This document shows positions 12,178 through 23,613 of a DNA stretch of 64,000 bases, one piece after another. Source of the stretch: Prostheceraeus crozeri (lineage: Eukaryota > Platyhelminthes > Polycladida > Euryleptidae). The DNA lies in the NCBI GenBank assembly GCA_907163375.1, contig CAJQUW010006103.1, positions 117,705-181,704 on the forward strand. The letters run 5' to 3'. How positions within the stretch are numbered: position 1 is the stretch's first letter; every line of letters starts with the position of its first letter. The notes beneath the pieces were generated by a model. It was not told the origin of the DNA. It worked only from the letters and a program-made list of their open reading frames with translations, and made no database searches. The translations under genes and the position numbers were made by a program.

Positions 12178-14118
12178 ATGGAGAAGTACAAGACAAAGGA
12201 GGAGCTAATTGTTATGTTTTCCGACAGTTACGACGTCGTTTTTTTAAATTCTACAGACGAGATAGTGAGGAAGTTTATGCGCTCCGGTGCAAAGGTACTC
12301 TTTTCTGCTGAATATTACTGCTGGCCGGATCGCAGTCTGGCTGATAAATATCCGCCTGTTGGACCAAATGAGAAGCGGTATCTCAATTCCGGTGGTTTTA
12401 TTGGCTATGCACCATTTGTGTACCAGATGGTGAGCCACTCCGAAATAAGTGACGACGCTGATGACCAACTTTACTATACCAAACTTTTTCTTGATGCTAA
12501 TACTCGTCGGGAGATGGGAATCCAATTGGATACCACTTCTGAAATTTTCTTCACCTTGAATGGAGCATTATCTGAAGTGACGGTGAACTACAAAGATGGC
12601 CTCGGCTACCTCTATAGCGTCAAGTCAGGGTCTGTTCCCCTTGTTGCTCACGGTAATGGACCGATCAAGTCGGAGTTCAACAGCCTTACAAATTATCTCG
12701 GTAGAACGTGGAATCCTGTTGATGGTTGTCAGCATTGCACTGATAATCGGTTAGGACTTGATACAATGCCTCGTGATGACTTTCCTCAAGTCCTTATGGC
12801 TGTGTACATACAAGTCCCGACACCATTCATTGAAGAATTCTTCTCCAATCTCATTGCTCTGTCGTATCCGAAATCAAAAATTCGAATGGTTATTTATGTA
12901 TTGCCTTCTTATCATCATCAGCATGTGGAAGCGTTCAGTAAAGCTAATGCTAAGGATTATCTATCCATCAAAATCTACAAGCGTGAGGACCATATTGATG
13001 AATCCGATGCTAGGAATGCATTCCTGGCTATGTGTCAAGCTGATCCTCAATGCGCTGTTTTCTTTTCTATCGACTCCATTGTACAATTGACGGAAAAGGC
13101 CACGCTTACGCAGTTAGTGGACACTAATCGCTCCATTGTCGCTCCGCTTGTCATGCGTCCGTTCAAGCTGTGGTCTAATTTCTGGGGAGCTCTAAGCGAG
13201 GATGGATACTATGCTCGCTCCGATGATTATGTTGACCTTGTAGAGCGTCGGAAACTCGGCGTATGGAACGTCCCATATATTACCAACATCTACGCTATTC
13301 GACGAAGCATGGTCCCAAAACTGGTGAGTGCATACGAAGATGGCATTGGTTCAGACTCTGATGTGGCATTTGCTAAATATGCTCGCAAGCATGGCATTTT
13401 CATGTTTTTGCTGAATACTCAACAGTATGGGCACTTGATCGACGCGGAGAATTTTCCAACTGCTCATCTCAACAACGACCTTTGGACCATCTTTAGTAAT
13501 CCCTATGATTGGGAGAGGAAATATCTTCATCCTAACTATTCACAAAACATTGATGGTGAAAAAGAATTAGCTGATTATGAGCAGCCATGTCCTGATGTTT
13601 ATTGGATACCTCTCTTGTCCGAAAAATTTTGTCAGGATTTGATAGGAGACATGGAATTCTTTGGACAATGGTCGAATGGTAAGAACGAAGATCCGCGACT
13701 GGAGGGTGGTTATGAGAACGTACCCACCCGTGATATTCATATGCGACAAGTCAATTGGGAGGATCATTGGATGGAATTCCTCCGTAAATATATGTATCCT
13801 ATTCAGAAGAGGCTATTTCAAGGATATGAGGACGAACCATCAGCCAGGATGAACTTTGTTGTTCGATACAAGCCGACAGAACAGGCTTCTCTTCGTCCAC
13901 ATCATGATGCCTCATCGTACACTCTAAATATTGCTCTTAATCGACGAAATATTGACTATCAAGGTGGTGGTGCGCGCTTTCTTCGCTATAACTGTTCGAT
14001 AGTCGATACACGAAGAGGCTGGGCGATGGTACATCCTGGCCGAGTGACTCATCTTCACGAAGGACTGCTCACTACTAACGGTACGCGATACATTTTCATT
14101 ACATTTGTTAACCCGTGA
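12178..14118 (+). CDS. PLOD: Procollagen-lysine 2-oxoglutarate dioxygenase (PLOD), 5'-incomplete, single exon
   Basis: PLOD enzymes hydroxylate collagen lysines in the ER, and some also glycosylate the hydroxylysine. This 646-codon frame starts inside the N-terminal glycosyltransferase domain: D16-S-Y-D19 matches the Mn-binding DSYD of LH3 (D112, D115) and H158 in AHGNGP matches LH3 H253. The C-terminal dioxygenase domain is complete: Fe ligands H575, D577 and H627, and 2-oxoglutarate Arg R637 in GTRYIF. The frame is open without ATG back to 12157 (IRLLRAA, still family-like), where a TAG codon ends it, so the ATG at 12178 may not be a true start. About 96 N-terminal residues, including any signal peptide, are missing and not visible upstream. 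It lies inside a RAB3GAP2 intron on the same strand. It could be a retrocopy or the last exon of a nested gene. Confidence 0.85.
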   Translation: MEKYKTKEELIVMFSDSYDVVFLNSTDEIVRKFMRSGAKVLFSAEYYCWPDRSLADKYPPVGPNEKRYLNSGGFIGYAPFVYQMVSHSEISDDADDQLYYTKLFLDANTRREMGIQLDTTSEIFFTLNGALSEVTVNYKDGLGYLYSVKSGSVPLVAHGNGPIKSEFNSLTNYLGRTWNPVDGCQHCTDNRLGLDTMPRDDFPQVLMAVYIQVPTPFIEEFFSNLIALSYPKSKIRMVIYVLPSYHHQHVEAFSKANAKDYLSIKIYKREDHIDESDARNAFLAMCQADPQCAVFFSIDSIVQLTEKATLTQLVDTNRSIVAPLVMRPFKLWSNFWGALSEDGYYARSDDYVDLVERRKLGVWNVPYITNIYAIRRSMVPKLVSAYEDGIGSDSDVAFAKYARKHGIFMFLLNTQQYGHLIDAENFPTAHLNNDLWTIFSNPYDWERKYLHPNYSQNIDGEKELADYEQPCPDVYWIPLLSEKFCQDLIGDMEFFGQWSNGKNEDPRLEGGYENVPTRDIHMRQVNWEDHWMEFLRKYMYPIQKRLFQGYEDEPSARMNFVVRYKPTEQASLRPHHDASSYTLNIALNRRNIDYQGGGARFLRYNCSIVDTRRGWAMVHPGRVTHLHEGLLTTNGTRYIFITFVNP

Positions 14119-14346
14119 TTTGAACTTATCTTGCATTTATACGCGCTCAGTATGTTTTCCTGTGCAAATATTCATTTTTGAGTAATTTTTTCGTTTTTTC
14201 TTATGTTGATATCGGTGCCATACGATGCAGGTAGGAGTTCATGGATAAAGTGCAATGGATTTTATAGAAAATAATGTTACTAGATTTGTAAATATCAGTG
14301 AGGTGATATCAAAAGTATGAAAGTTATTCTTCAGCCTATTTAATCA

Positions 14347-14352
14347 AATAAA
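14347..14352 (+). promoter_or_regulatory. Candidate polyadenylation signal AATAAA for PLOD
   Basis: An AATAAA lies about 229 nt after the PLOD stop codon, a usual 3' UTR length. No poly(A) run follows at the genomic level, so there is no tail evidence for retroposition. Confidence 0.45.
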
Positions 14353-14714
14353 ACACGCTATATTTATAAACAAAACATCGAAAACGTGACATCGGTCTGT
14401 GCTGATTTGTTTCCAGCCACCAAATAACCACTTTAATTTGCATGCCTGTTTGACTGATGCAATTGATGACTGCTATCGTGTGATTAGTCAGTTGCTGCGA
14501 ATATCAATTGATAACTCATATTACAGCTACTTGATGCTCAAGCTCATTTTTAACTTTTTTTGGCAATATGAGCATTTTCCACTGACAACATATAGTAAGG
14601 ATGGTTGACAGCTCTATTTCGCTCCATGCACGTAAGGCAATCTTATAGAAATTGTTTATGTGGGATTTATCTGATTAAATCAGATGGAATTGTAAATGAT
14701 GATTTTATATTTGA

Positions 14715-14934
14715 TATTGGATGACATGGTCTCCGTGGCACAGTGGTTAAGTGCTTGGCTTAGCGATCTTTTGGTTCAGGGGCCGAGCCCCGAAGGAGTC
14801 ATTGGAAGTCGGTAGGAAGGGCATCCGGACTAACAGTACCACAACACTCCAGAAAAGTCTGACAATGTCAGCACCGTCCAAGCCCCCAGTATGGAGGAGT
14901 AGTCACGTTAAAGCTTCATTTTTTTATTGGATGA
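14715..14934 (+). mobile_element. tRNA-derived SINE, copy 2, with target duplication
   Basis: A full copy with A box (GTGGCACAGTGGTTAAG), B-like box (GGGGCCGAGCCCCG), a central block GGAAGGGCATCCGG and a short T run at the end. A 10-bp direct repeat TATTGGATGA flanks it (14715-14724 and 14925-14934), as expected of LINE-driven insertion. From memory the central block resembles the conserved domain of V-type SINEs. Confidence 0.8.
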
Positions 14935-17900
14935 AGCAAAAACTGAAATTCTGTCGACATCTTGCAGTACTTTATGAATGATTTGTATGATTGTTTCGTA
15001 ATATTTCACTCAGCTTAATAATAGCTTTAAGTAGCTCAACTGGAATATGATGATATCAACATTGATGCTTAGACTATAAACGTGTGGCTCTAATAATGGA
15101 ACTTTAAGTTTCTTCTTCCATTTCGATGCTTGCAGACATGTCTACAAGCTATTTTTTTTAGTTTGGACATTGTATTCGAGTATATAATTTCGATGAAGCT
15201 CGGGCATTGTCGAAAAATTGGTCTGTTCTATGAGCCGCAAGGTTGGGCCAAAACTTGGGGTCAAAACCCAAGCCCAAGTTTAAATAAATGAATGAAATCA
15301 AGTAAACGAAGTGCATTCTTTGTATTTTGTGCTGACATAAAGATTCTTCTATAGGCCAAAGTTCCTATTGGGCCCATGAGAAGTGTGGTATTAGTGGGAA
15401 ACGATTTATTATTGCAATAATTGTAATTAGTAGCCTAAGTGCATGTATTACGTCATAAAGGTTTCTTATAATCTAGCCTGCACTGATATACTGACTAATT
15501 GAAGATCTTTGATTTAATTATGATTGAGTTACGCATTGCTCATAGCAAAGCAATTGTTTTCATTTGATCAGTCAGAAATATAAACAAATTTGATAAATAT
15601 TATAGCTGCGCAGTAAGTGCATGGTTAAACATATTTAGAATACGAAATCGGATTGAATTTATTTTTGGATAAATGTCGGCTATCGCAGAAAGTTAAGGGT
15701 GCGAAGATATAAAATATACGGAACATATAAAAATTCAATGTGCTCAAATGCAACAAAATACATGTGAGTTTACAGTAGATACAATATGTATGAACTTACA
15801 ATGCGCGGTATTGTCAAGCCCAGAATGAAATAGCCTCTGTATTTCATTTTCATTAATCCCGTATTTCATTTTTGAAATATTCTGTGACTCCAGTGGAAAT
15901 TTGATAAGATATCAGAACTTAATGCTCTTATCCTGTAGCTCTCCTAAGAGTCAAATAAAAAATATTAATTTTTGTAACTTGATCTGTATATATTCAGCAT
16001 AAATAGAAAACGCAAGGTTTGTATCACTTACCCAAGGTCGACCAAAACTCAAGGTCCAACCTTGTGAGCCGCTAATTGAGTGACAAGAATAACCTTCTGC
16101 CACAGTTTATCGAACTCGCTTCGAAATAGAAAGCATCAATTAACCTAACGAAACCAGGAGTATTTTCATGGCTGGATCTGACCCAAAATAACTAAAAGAA
16201 TTGCTGAAAATGTGCGTAGTTTAAAGCGCATGTTTCAGCAAATATCTTGATGCGAGAAATTACAATTTCATTTCATCTCTGAGAGTGAGACATTCATGTC
16301 ATCCTTTGAAAAATCAATTATTGAAAGGCGCATTTCCCGATGCGACATTAAATTGTCGGTATCGTTATGCTGCAATGAGTAAGAAGAGCGCACGAATTAG
16401 ACTTAACAAACATATTTGGAACTATGACCCCTGATAAGCGATTATTCAACACAATTTTTTATATGCGATTTTCAATACAAATTCTGAAATTACCCACATT
16501 TACAGTGATTACAATAAATTTATGAATATGATTGATAGAGTGCAAATGTATCTTTTATCAGATCTAGAGATATGAAATAATGACGCAACGGCTAAAAGAA
16601 GCGGGAGAGAATACTTAATGAAATGATAGATTTACATACTCTCAATTTTATTCACAGTTTCATGATTTCAGAATTTGTATTATTAGTTCAGTCTAATGGA
16701 TATTTCAGTCTATTTGAATGATGGATAATAAACTCTCTTGACTAGAATAAAAGTAAGTGAATTCAGTTCATTTGAATAAGAGTTGACAAAATGCGCTGTG
16801 CAAATGCAAAAGTTCTCAAGATGAATTTGGTGACTTTATTTGTTCATAAATTTGACTCGTCAAAAACTTAGTGTAATATTAGTTGAAATATAGAAGATAC
16901 ATTCTCAACTTCGGAGCTAAGAGGATAATGACGCTGACTTCGACACCGGCTTGAATTATAAGAATCTGAGACCCTCGTGCAGCAATGATGTAATAATTGC
17001 GATGCTTCAACACGGTCGCTCTTGCAAACAATGCACTTAATCCGCTTTTAGAATAAACACAAGATTTGAAATTTTTGCTCCATTCATGAATAAGATCAAA
17101 GTGACGTTATATGACATAGAGTTTTGAAAGAAAAGCAGATGAATAGATAGATTTCAATCTGAGTGGCATTACATACATGTAACGTGTACTTTGCTGCTGT
17201 TTTGAATATGTCGATGAAAAATAGAAGAGAGAAAAGTTAGTTGAAGGGAGAAGGAGACGCTTGAATTTAATAAACAGTGAAAACATATTCAGTACATTAA
17301 ACACTGACTAGATAGTTGACGGGAATTGATTTCATTCAACTATATTCGATTTATGTTCATGAAAACGTAGATGCTTTTTCTTTGAAACTGATATGGTGAC
17401 AGCTAATAAGCCAAAATTGCATGTAATGAAACACTGAACATTGTATTATCAAAAGAGATGTAGCAGCTAGATTAATTTCTAGCGTCTCTAACTCATAAAT
17501 CTTTAGATGCGAATTAGTTTTTTACTTTTCATTCGAATGGGCAATGTGTGGAATTGCGGATTATTTGCATATTTCGTAATCAGTCATAAATGAAGCGAGG
17601 GGTTACTCAATGAAAAATAGTAGATTGCATTACTTCAAACAAACTAAAAGTAAAAATGTTAGATAATCTTTGCTTGCTTGTTGTTCCCATCAGAAACCTG
17701 TTCGCACGCCTCCTGATGGCATCAATCGGGAGGCGAACCCGACCCCAACATGATCGGGTTGAGAAAAAATAATTATGTTCAGGTTGCGTGAAGAAATCAT
17801 TATATTTTGAGTATATGTTCTAATTAAATTATGAATTTTGGATATCAGTGTTATTAATCATGAATCGTGACAGTTATCTCAATTTTCAATGCAAGCGTAT

Positions 17901-18440
17901 TTAGCTCACATTCTCTTCGAGATTGACACACTGGACGAACTTCCCATAAATTCAAGCAATTAAATCAACTCTTTTGTAATCCAGTCGGGTTGGATTCGAA
18001 TTGCTTTCAAACAATCTAGGGTTCTGGTAGGGCTGGCAGGCAACATTCGGGTCGCATCGGGCTCGGATTCTTCTTGGATGTTTTCGGACCATGTTTTGGG
18101 ACCACTGCGCACCTGCAGTATCAACTATCAATGAAAAGCAGAACGTATATTTCTCAACAGAAAACACGTTTTGGTGATGATAGAAAAAATTAAATGCTAT
18201 GAATGACAGAAATGTGACAATGAAAAATAATAATGCATACAAGATGATGGGGAGCGAAGAATAAACGGCATGAATCAATTCAAAACTTTTACCTATACAG
18301 CATCCCAAATTGATTTACGTTAATTTATTTAATCTTAAATATTAAGAGGTTCGAAACAAAATAATCATTAAGTAATATGTGCATGTCATCGAGTAACGCA
18401 TGTGCATAAAATATATTGAGAGAAATGCAAATTATCTTAC
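14935..18440. other. Intronic stretch, little recognisable
   Basis: AT-rich sequence of the long RAB3GAP2 intron. A short weak inverted match (CAAGGTTGG near 15238 and its complement near 16060) may mark a decayed element. A GC-rich hairpin (CGCCTCC/GGAGGCG) lies near 17710-17740. No gene is seen. Confidence 0.4.
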
Positions 18441-18567
18441 CTGTAAAGGAGCGCATTGATGAGAAATACGTAAAATTGATGAAATCGCTCCGGACCTCGA
18501 AAGATAGATCAGACTCGTAAATTAGACTGAAATATTTCAAATGCGATGTCTCGTTCTTTATGGCATG
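18441..18567 (+). repeat. Left copy of a ~127-bp direct repeat flanking the LINE
   Basis: The segment begins CTGTAAAGGAGCGCATTGAT and ends near TCGTTCTTTATGGCA. A diverged copy in the same orientation lies at 23296-23423, and the LINE fills almost exactly the space between them. Confidence 0.75.
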
Positions 18568-18922
18568 TAGCTAAGTAGCATTCACTTAATCAATCATTGT
18601 TCCAACCGGATATTTGTGATTGTAAATAGCATTTGATCCGACGTCATTTGCAGCTTTGATGTATTTACTTAATTTCAAAACGCTTCCTATATTTAGTTTT
18701 TGCAGTTTACCATAGAAATCTAGCTTCGAAACATTTTACAAGAAATGGTGTGTGGCGCATAGAAATAGATTGTTGTTTATCTGAAGTTGGCTAGAATGGA
18801 AATTGACTCAAGGTCGCGGCACATCCGGGGGAACTAAGTTGGGGCATGAACCACCAATGAAAAGCTTAGAATCGCACATGTGACTGATTCTAACCCAATC
18901 ATACAGCCGTTGACAAGCGAAT

Positions 18923-19189
18923 CTAAGTCAAAATGCGTGCGATTTTTGTGCCACTATTGTGTATTGCATGAAACTTTACTTCCATTCTAGAGGTTTTATT
19001 GTTATCAATTTCTATGGTGTGGCGTGATCTGATATCTGCGTATACGGAACACTCACAAATAAAATAAAATACAGTTTCTATTGTTCTATCATTGCACAAA
19101 TAACATATTCTTTCTTCATATTCTGAGCTATTTCTATAACTTCCTGTTCCTACAGCTAAATTATGATTTCCACACATCATTTTCAACAA
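18923..19189 (-). pseudogene. LINE ORF2 C-terminal Cys-rich segment
   Basis: An 88-codon fragment contains ERICYLCNDR, then an ECSVYADIR stretch. This is the CxxC...C pattern typical of the C-terminus of many LINE ORF2 proteins, downstream of RT. It is separated from the RT part by stops and frameshifts. Confidence 0.65.
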
Positions 19190-19899
19190 TGGTGCGATAT
19201 CCTTTTATGGTAAATTAAGAGTCAGATATCGTTTTATGGAATAATCAAATTGTGTTGATTCCAAATAGTCAGTTCCAGTTCTACTTCTTTTGGCACAATT
19301 TATCCATTCGACTCTAAAATATTCAGTCAACCTGGTTTTAACCATATTCTTACATTGTCTGATAGTTATGTTTGAAGTGTTTACGCTATCATCTAGGTAT
19401 GTTTGCTACAGGATGCATGCAACATGTAGTGAATACAATAAATTGAATTGAATTGACAGATTAACTTGCTTGAACAGTTTTCCTATTCTCCAACACCATG
19501 TATACAAATATTTGTTGTCTGTCAAATATAGTGAAATTTTGTCAAAACAAATTTCAAAATACTATTATTTTGGTTGAAGATAATTTTTATCCAAAAATTG
19601 AATGCGGGTTCATAAAAATAAAATTCTAACAGCAGTAATCCAAGCTCACCAATCAAACGATGGCTTGATGTTGTAGGCGGTTGTGGGTGATAAATGATAG
19701 AAACGTTTGTAGAATTGAAACTGTTTTTTATTTAATTCAGATAAGTTATTATAGAAGCGGAATTCTGCACAATATGACATTTTTGATAAAGTTAACATTT
19801 CAAAGGTGTCTCTTGCAATTGTTTCATTAACGCTTCCCAGTTCTTTCAATTTTTTAGCAGTTAAATAAGCAGATTGATAGCCTTTTTTAGAAAGTGAAA

Positions 19900-20480
19900 G
19901 TAAATGTTTTTTATTATTATTTGAAATTAAAATTCTAAGTATTTATATTCTCCAACTATTTCAATTTGCTTTGTGTGATGATTCAAACTGATATTTACAA
20001 AATCATTTTCATGTATGTCATTATGAATCAATTTTTGTTTTATCGTAGTTAATTTGAAGACCATTGAGATAGCAGAAAGTAAACCAGCTTTGTCATTGCT
20101 CATTAGGAGAATGTCATCTGCATATATTAAACATGGTATATATAATCAATTCTCGCGGCATTCATGGCTTCAGTTTTAGAGTAAATTTCTGTTGTTCAGC
20201 AAATTCATGAATATAGAAAATAGGGTTGGTGACAAACTATCTCCTTGGGGTAAGCCATTTTGTAAATTAAATGCTTCAGATTCAACACCATCATGTAATA
20301 TTTTGTATATTTTTTGTAATTAATCTATTCAGAAGGTGGACTTTCAAATTACTATTTGGAAGCAATGAACGTAGCTTCTCTATAACTATAGTTTTGGGAA
20401 TTGAATCGAACGCCTTTGACAAATCTGTAAAACTTACGTGTAGAGTTTGTTTACAGTTTTTGTAGATTTGCGGCATTTCT
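19900..20480 (-). pseudogene. LINE reverse transcriptase remnant
   Basis: Three RT motifs can be read in order on the minus strand: motif A (FTDLSKAFDSIP, near 20420), motif B (GLPQGDSLSPTLF, near 20250) and motif C (YADDILLMS, near 20120). They are spread over different frames with stops after motif B. The enzyme would copy the element's RNA at the target site; this copy is dead. Confidence 0.8.
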
Positions 20481-20834
20481 CTAATTATACAAATATTGTC
20501 CTTCGTTGAGCTTCCCTTTAGAAATCCCGTCTGACATAGATGAATTATGTAATTATCTTTTAGCCATTGATTTAATCTTTCATTCAGAGTTTTAGTTAAC
20601 AGTTATTCGATATTTGAACTCAAATTTATAGGTCGATAGCTATATGTAATGTTTTTATAGCGAGAGAAGATAAGGGAGCTATGTAACCCGATAATACCTG
20701 CCGCATATCTCTCTTATCTTCTCTCTCTTGCACTTCTATATCTATCTCAATCTTTTATTTTCTATTTCCTATCCAACAGTTGAATCAGTATAAATTTCAA
20801 ACTTTGCTTGTATCGATATTCCTTCAATAGTTAC

Positions 20835-20875
20835 CTGAAGATAGCTGCTGGTGGCAGCTGAAATATATCGCTATC
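20835..20875 (+). ncRNA. Hammerhead-like RNA motif, copy A
   Basis: The order matches a hammerhead core: CTGAAGA, a stem-loop (GCTGC/GCAGC), GAAA, and a 3-bp stem III (ATA/TAT) followed by C at the expected cleavage position. The sequences of stem II and stem III differ from copies B and C yet still pair. Stem I is not convincing. It lies in a small insertion within the LINE. Confidence 0.35.
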
Positions 20876-21023
20876 AATAATCAAATATTTTAATATCAAA
20901 AAAATTTGGCTCTTTCCAAAATATTTATCTTTTCTGTAAATTTTTCTCAAACGTGTTTTTTCGCAATATCTTGATCTATGAATTTTGTTTCCAGAATTTT
21001 TCGTACTATTTCTTATTGTTATG

Positions 21024-21024
<1 letters not shown>

Positions 21025-21081
<57 letters not shown>
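21025..21081. repeat. (TA)n microsatellite
   Basis: An uninterrupted run of TA dinucleotides. It produces an artefactual open frame of alternating Ile/Tyr on both strands. Confidence 0.95.
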
Positions 21082-21084
<3 letters not shown>

Positions 21085-21220
21085 ACTCGTATTCATGGGA
21101 TTGACATTCAATTCATTTGATAATTCTAGGCATTTCATATCGAACTTTCTTTTGATCAAATTTTTCAGCAGTTTTTGGTCCATTTACAGGGAAATGTTTT
21201 CTTTAACGTAGGCGTTGGAT

Positions 21221-21610
21221 TCATGGATTCAATATCTTCATTTTGTTAGTTGACGATAACTTCAGTTCAATTTTCATCTGTGAATGATCAGTATAGAAAA
21301 CGGGATAACCAATTTCAAAATAGTTTAAAATATTTAGAATGGATTCTGATATGATCAAGTAGTCGATCATGGCTTTCTTTACAACATCATTTTGAATACA
21401 ATGAAATGTGCACTTTCCTAAACAATTGGCATTCTCAAATCTTCCGTTTGCAATGATCAAGTTAGTTTCATTGCAAAAAGTAAGTGTATCTTGACCATGG
21501 TTATTAAGTGTTTCATCGTCTGATTTTCTCTCTGGCAAACCGTGCTTTTTGTTATCATTTTCACTACCAATCCTGCCATTTAAATCTACAATTATTGTTA
21601 TGTTTTCCAT
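21221..21610 (-). pseudogene. LINE endonuclease (APE-type) fragment
   Basis: A 129-codon fragment carries DLNGRIG (the DxNGR motif), then NLIIANGRF, MIDYLIIS and TDHSQMKIEL, which are the second half of an APE-type endonuclease ending in the catalytic SDH-like box (here TDH). The N-terminal half is missing or out of frame. Confidence 0.75.
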
Positions 21611-22078
21611 TTTGTGTTTGAGAATATGATTTTTGACATTATGGTAAAATTATTTATCTTTGTATTTTGATTCCCTATTGCTTATACAACATACCATTAG
21701 ATATATGTCTGATAAGCACTCATGTTTTTTACTTTTTATTTTTGTAATCATCATTGCTCCTTTTCCACTTACGATATTTTCAATATCCAAGTTATCTAAA
21801 TTGTCGTTTCGATATACTTGCATGTCTTTGATGTTTCTTCCTGCTCAATGACTTTTTTCCCGTTGTGTGATGACCTGAATAATTATTTGTAATTGGAAAG
21901 TCTTCTTCGTTCAAATGTGGTTCAGAGAAACAAATATCCATTACATTCTACATTATCTACATTGTCCTTGATCATATCAGTATCGTTGATATTATTTTTA
22001 TTTAAGCCATTTATATTTATAAAGCTGATTTTTAATTCATCATTTTTTTGTATTTCATCCTCTCCTTCTAATGATTCG

Positions 22079-22440
22079 TTAAAGACAAGGTCTTATGGGT
22101 GAGTGTTGTCTGGTATTCGTGTGTACAAGGCGTGTCGGTGTGTAATAACTGCGTCCATTTTCATCCTCTACTCTTGACACTCTAAATCGGTCTTCTTGTG
22201 CTCCTCTTTCTCTTTCAGGATCATATATTTTGTTTTCTCGATTTCTTCCATTTTCATATCTATTCTGGTTGTTGTGTGATTGTTGATTTTCATATCTTTG
22301 TCCTTCATCACGGTATCTTCTGTTGTTATTATTTTGGTATCTGTTTCCGTTATAGTTGTTTCTTTGACGGTTCCATGGGGCATGATAACAGTTTCGCATG
22401 TGATGACCTCTTCTGCTGCAGTAGTAGCATGTTATGATTC
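22079..22440 (-). pseudogene. LINE ORF1 fragment with CCHC knuckle
   Basis: On the minus strand a zinc knuckle CYYCSRRGHHMRNC (CX2CX4HX4C) is followed by an Asn/Arg/Tyr-rich low-complexity tail. Upstream (22441-22560) lies a Gln-rich stretch. This fits a nucleic-acid-binding ORF1 that packages the LINE RNA. Confidence 0.65.
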
Positions 22441-23295
22441 TATTGTTGAATCTTGATTGCCGCTACAGTCGTTGATATTGATGTTGTTCTTGCTCTTCCT
22501 GCTGATGCTCTGATTGTTGCTGTTGCTGGTCTTGCTGTTGTTGTCTAAATTCCGTATTTTTCTTCATTTCTTTTTCGATTACATTCATCTTCAATAAATC
22601 TTTAATGTCATTTTTCATTTCACTTTCGTCTTCGGTTTCACTTTCACTACCTTCATCGATTAAACCATATCTTCTTCATCTTTCTTCTCCCCTGGCTTAC
22701 AATTTCAGTTGTTGTATTTCTCGTCTCGCTTTTTGTAGTTCATCTAGCTTCTTTACAATCAAGCAATGCTTCGAGGGTTGTTATTTTTTTGCTTTTTTTA
22801 CAACTTCAGCATTCATTTGCAGCTTTCAGATTTGATCATCTTTCTCTTTCATTTCATTTCATTTTCGTAAACATTGATGGCTAATTATGGTTATTTATTA
22901 GTGTGCTGCATGTTTCATTGTCTGTTTGTGTCTTCTATGTTTGTGTTGTAATGCTTTGATGCTCTGTCCTGTGTTGTGTTGTCGCTGTTTGTGTGGAATG
23001 TAATATGTGTTTTATTTCAGTGAGATTATGTTGATAATGCAAGCTTCACAACAGTATTTCCTTTTCAGTTTAAAGTATTTGATTAATTCGTAGTTGGGAA
23101 GACAAGTACAGTGGACATGAAAGATGTTATTGGACTTTTCATATTTCAGATGTGGATCAATTTCTTTTATTGATTGCTTACAACAGTCAACAGCCACATT
23201 TTCCGATTATCTTCTCCGGAATTGATGGTTGAGCAGAGATGACAGATGCTGTTGATGTTGAAGTGTCTATACTTGATGTTGCCATTCTGATGATT

Positions 23296-23423
23296 CTGTA
23301 AAGGACGCATTGATGAGAAATGCGCAAAATTGATGAAATTGTTCCGGACCTCGAAAGATAGATTAGACTAGTAGACTGAAGAAGACTGAATTTTCTAATG
23401 CGATGTCTCGTTGTTTATGGCAA
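23296..23423 (+). repeat. Right copy of the ~127-bp direct repeat flanking the LINE
   Basis: It shares most bases with 18441-18567 (GAGAAATGCGCAAAATTGAT against GAGAAATACGTAAAATTGAT, then TCCGGACCTCGAAAGATAGA in both). The small differences show the duplication is old. Confidence 0.75.
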
Positions 23424-23613
23424 TCTTGTCATGGTCAAGTAAAGTGATCTGAGGGAGAGTTTTTTTTTGCCGACTGTGTTATGCGAACAAAAGTTTTTCT
23501 GAGCGGCTCTGTACGTGCACATGAGTGTGCATTGGCTCTGCTGCTTCTGTAGAAGATCTTAGTTCTGGATGCTCACTCATTTACAACAGAGCTGTCTCTA
23601 CTGAAATACTATA

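Larger units (their letters stand above)
18568..23295 (-). mobile_element. Decayed non-LTR retrotransposon (LINE)
   Basis: Read on the minus strand, the order is a low-complexity Q/N/R-rich ORF1 with a CCHC knuckle (about 22440-22079), an APE-type endonuclease (21610-21221), reverse transcriptase (about 20480-19900), and a C-terminal Cys-rich segment (19189-18923). Many stops and frameshifts break it. A (TA) microsatellite and a small insertion with a hammerhead-like motif lie between the endonuclease and RT parts. The clade cannot be set by eye. Confidence 0.8.

Noticed and set aside
12244-14136. Minus-strand and alternative-frame open frames over PLOD
   Set aside because: They are shadows of the PLOD frame; only the plus-strand frame has family motifs.
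15231-16075. MITE with inverted CAAGGTTGG ends
   Set aside because: Only about 12 bp match and the inner sequences diverge at once; this is too weak to call an element.
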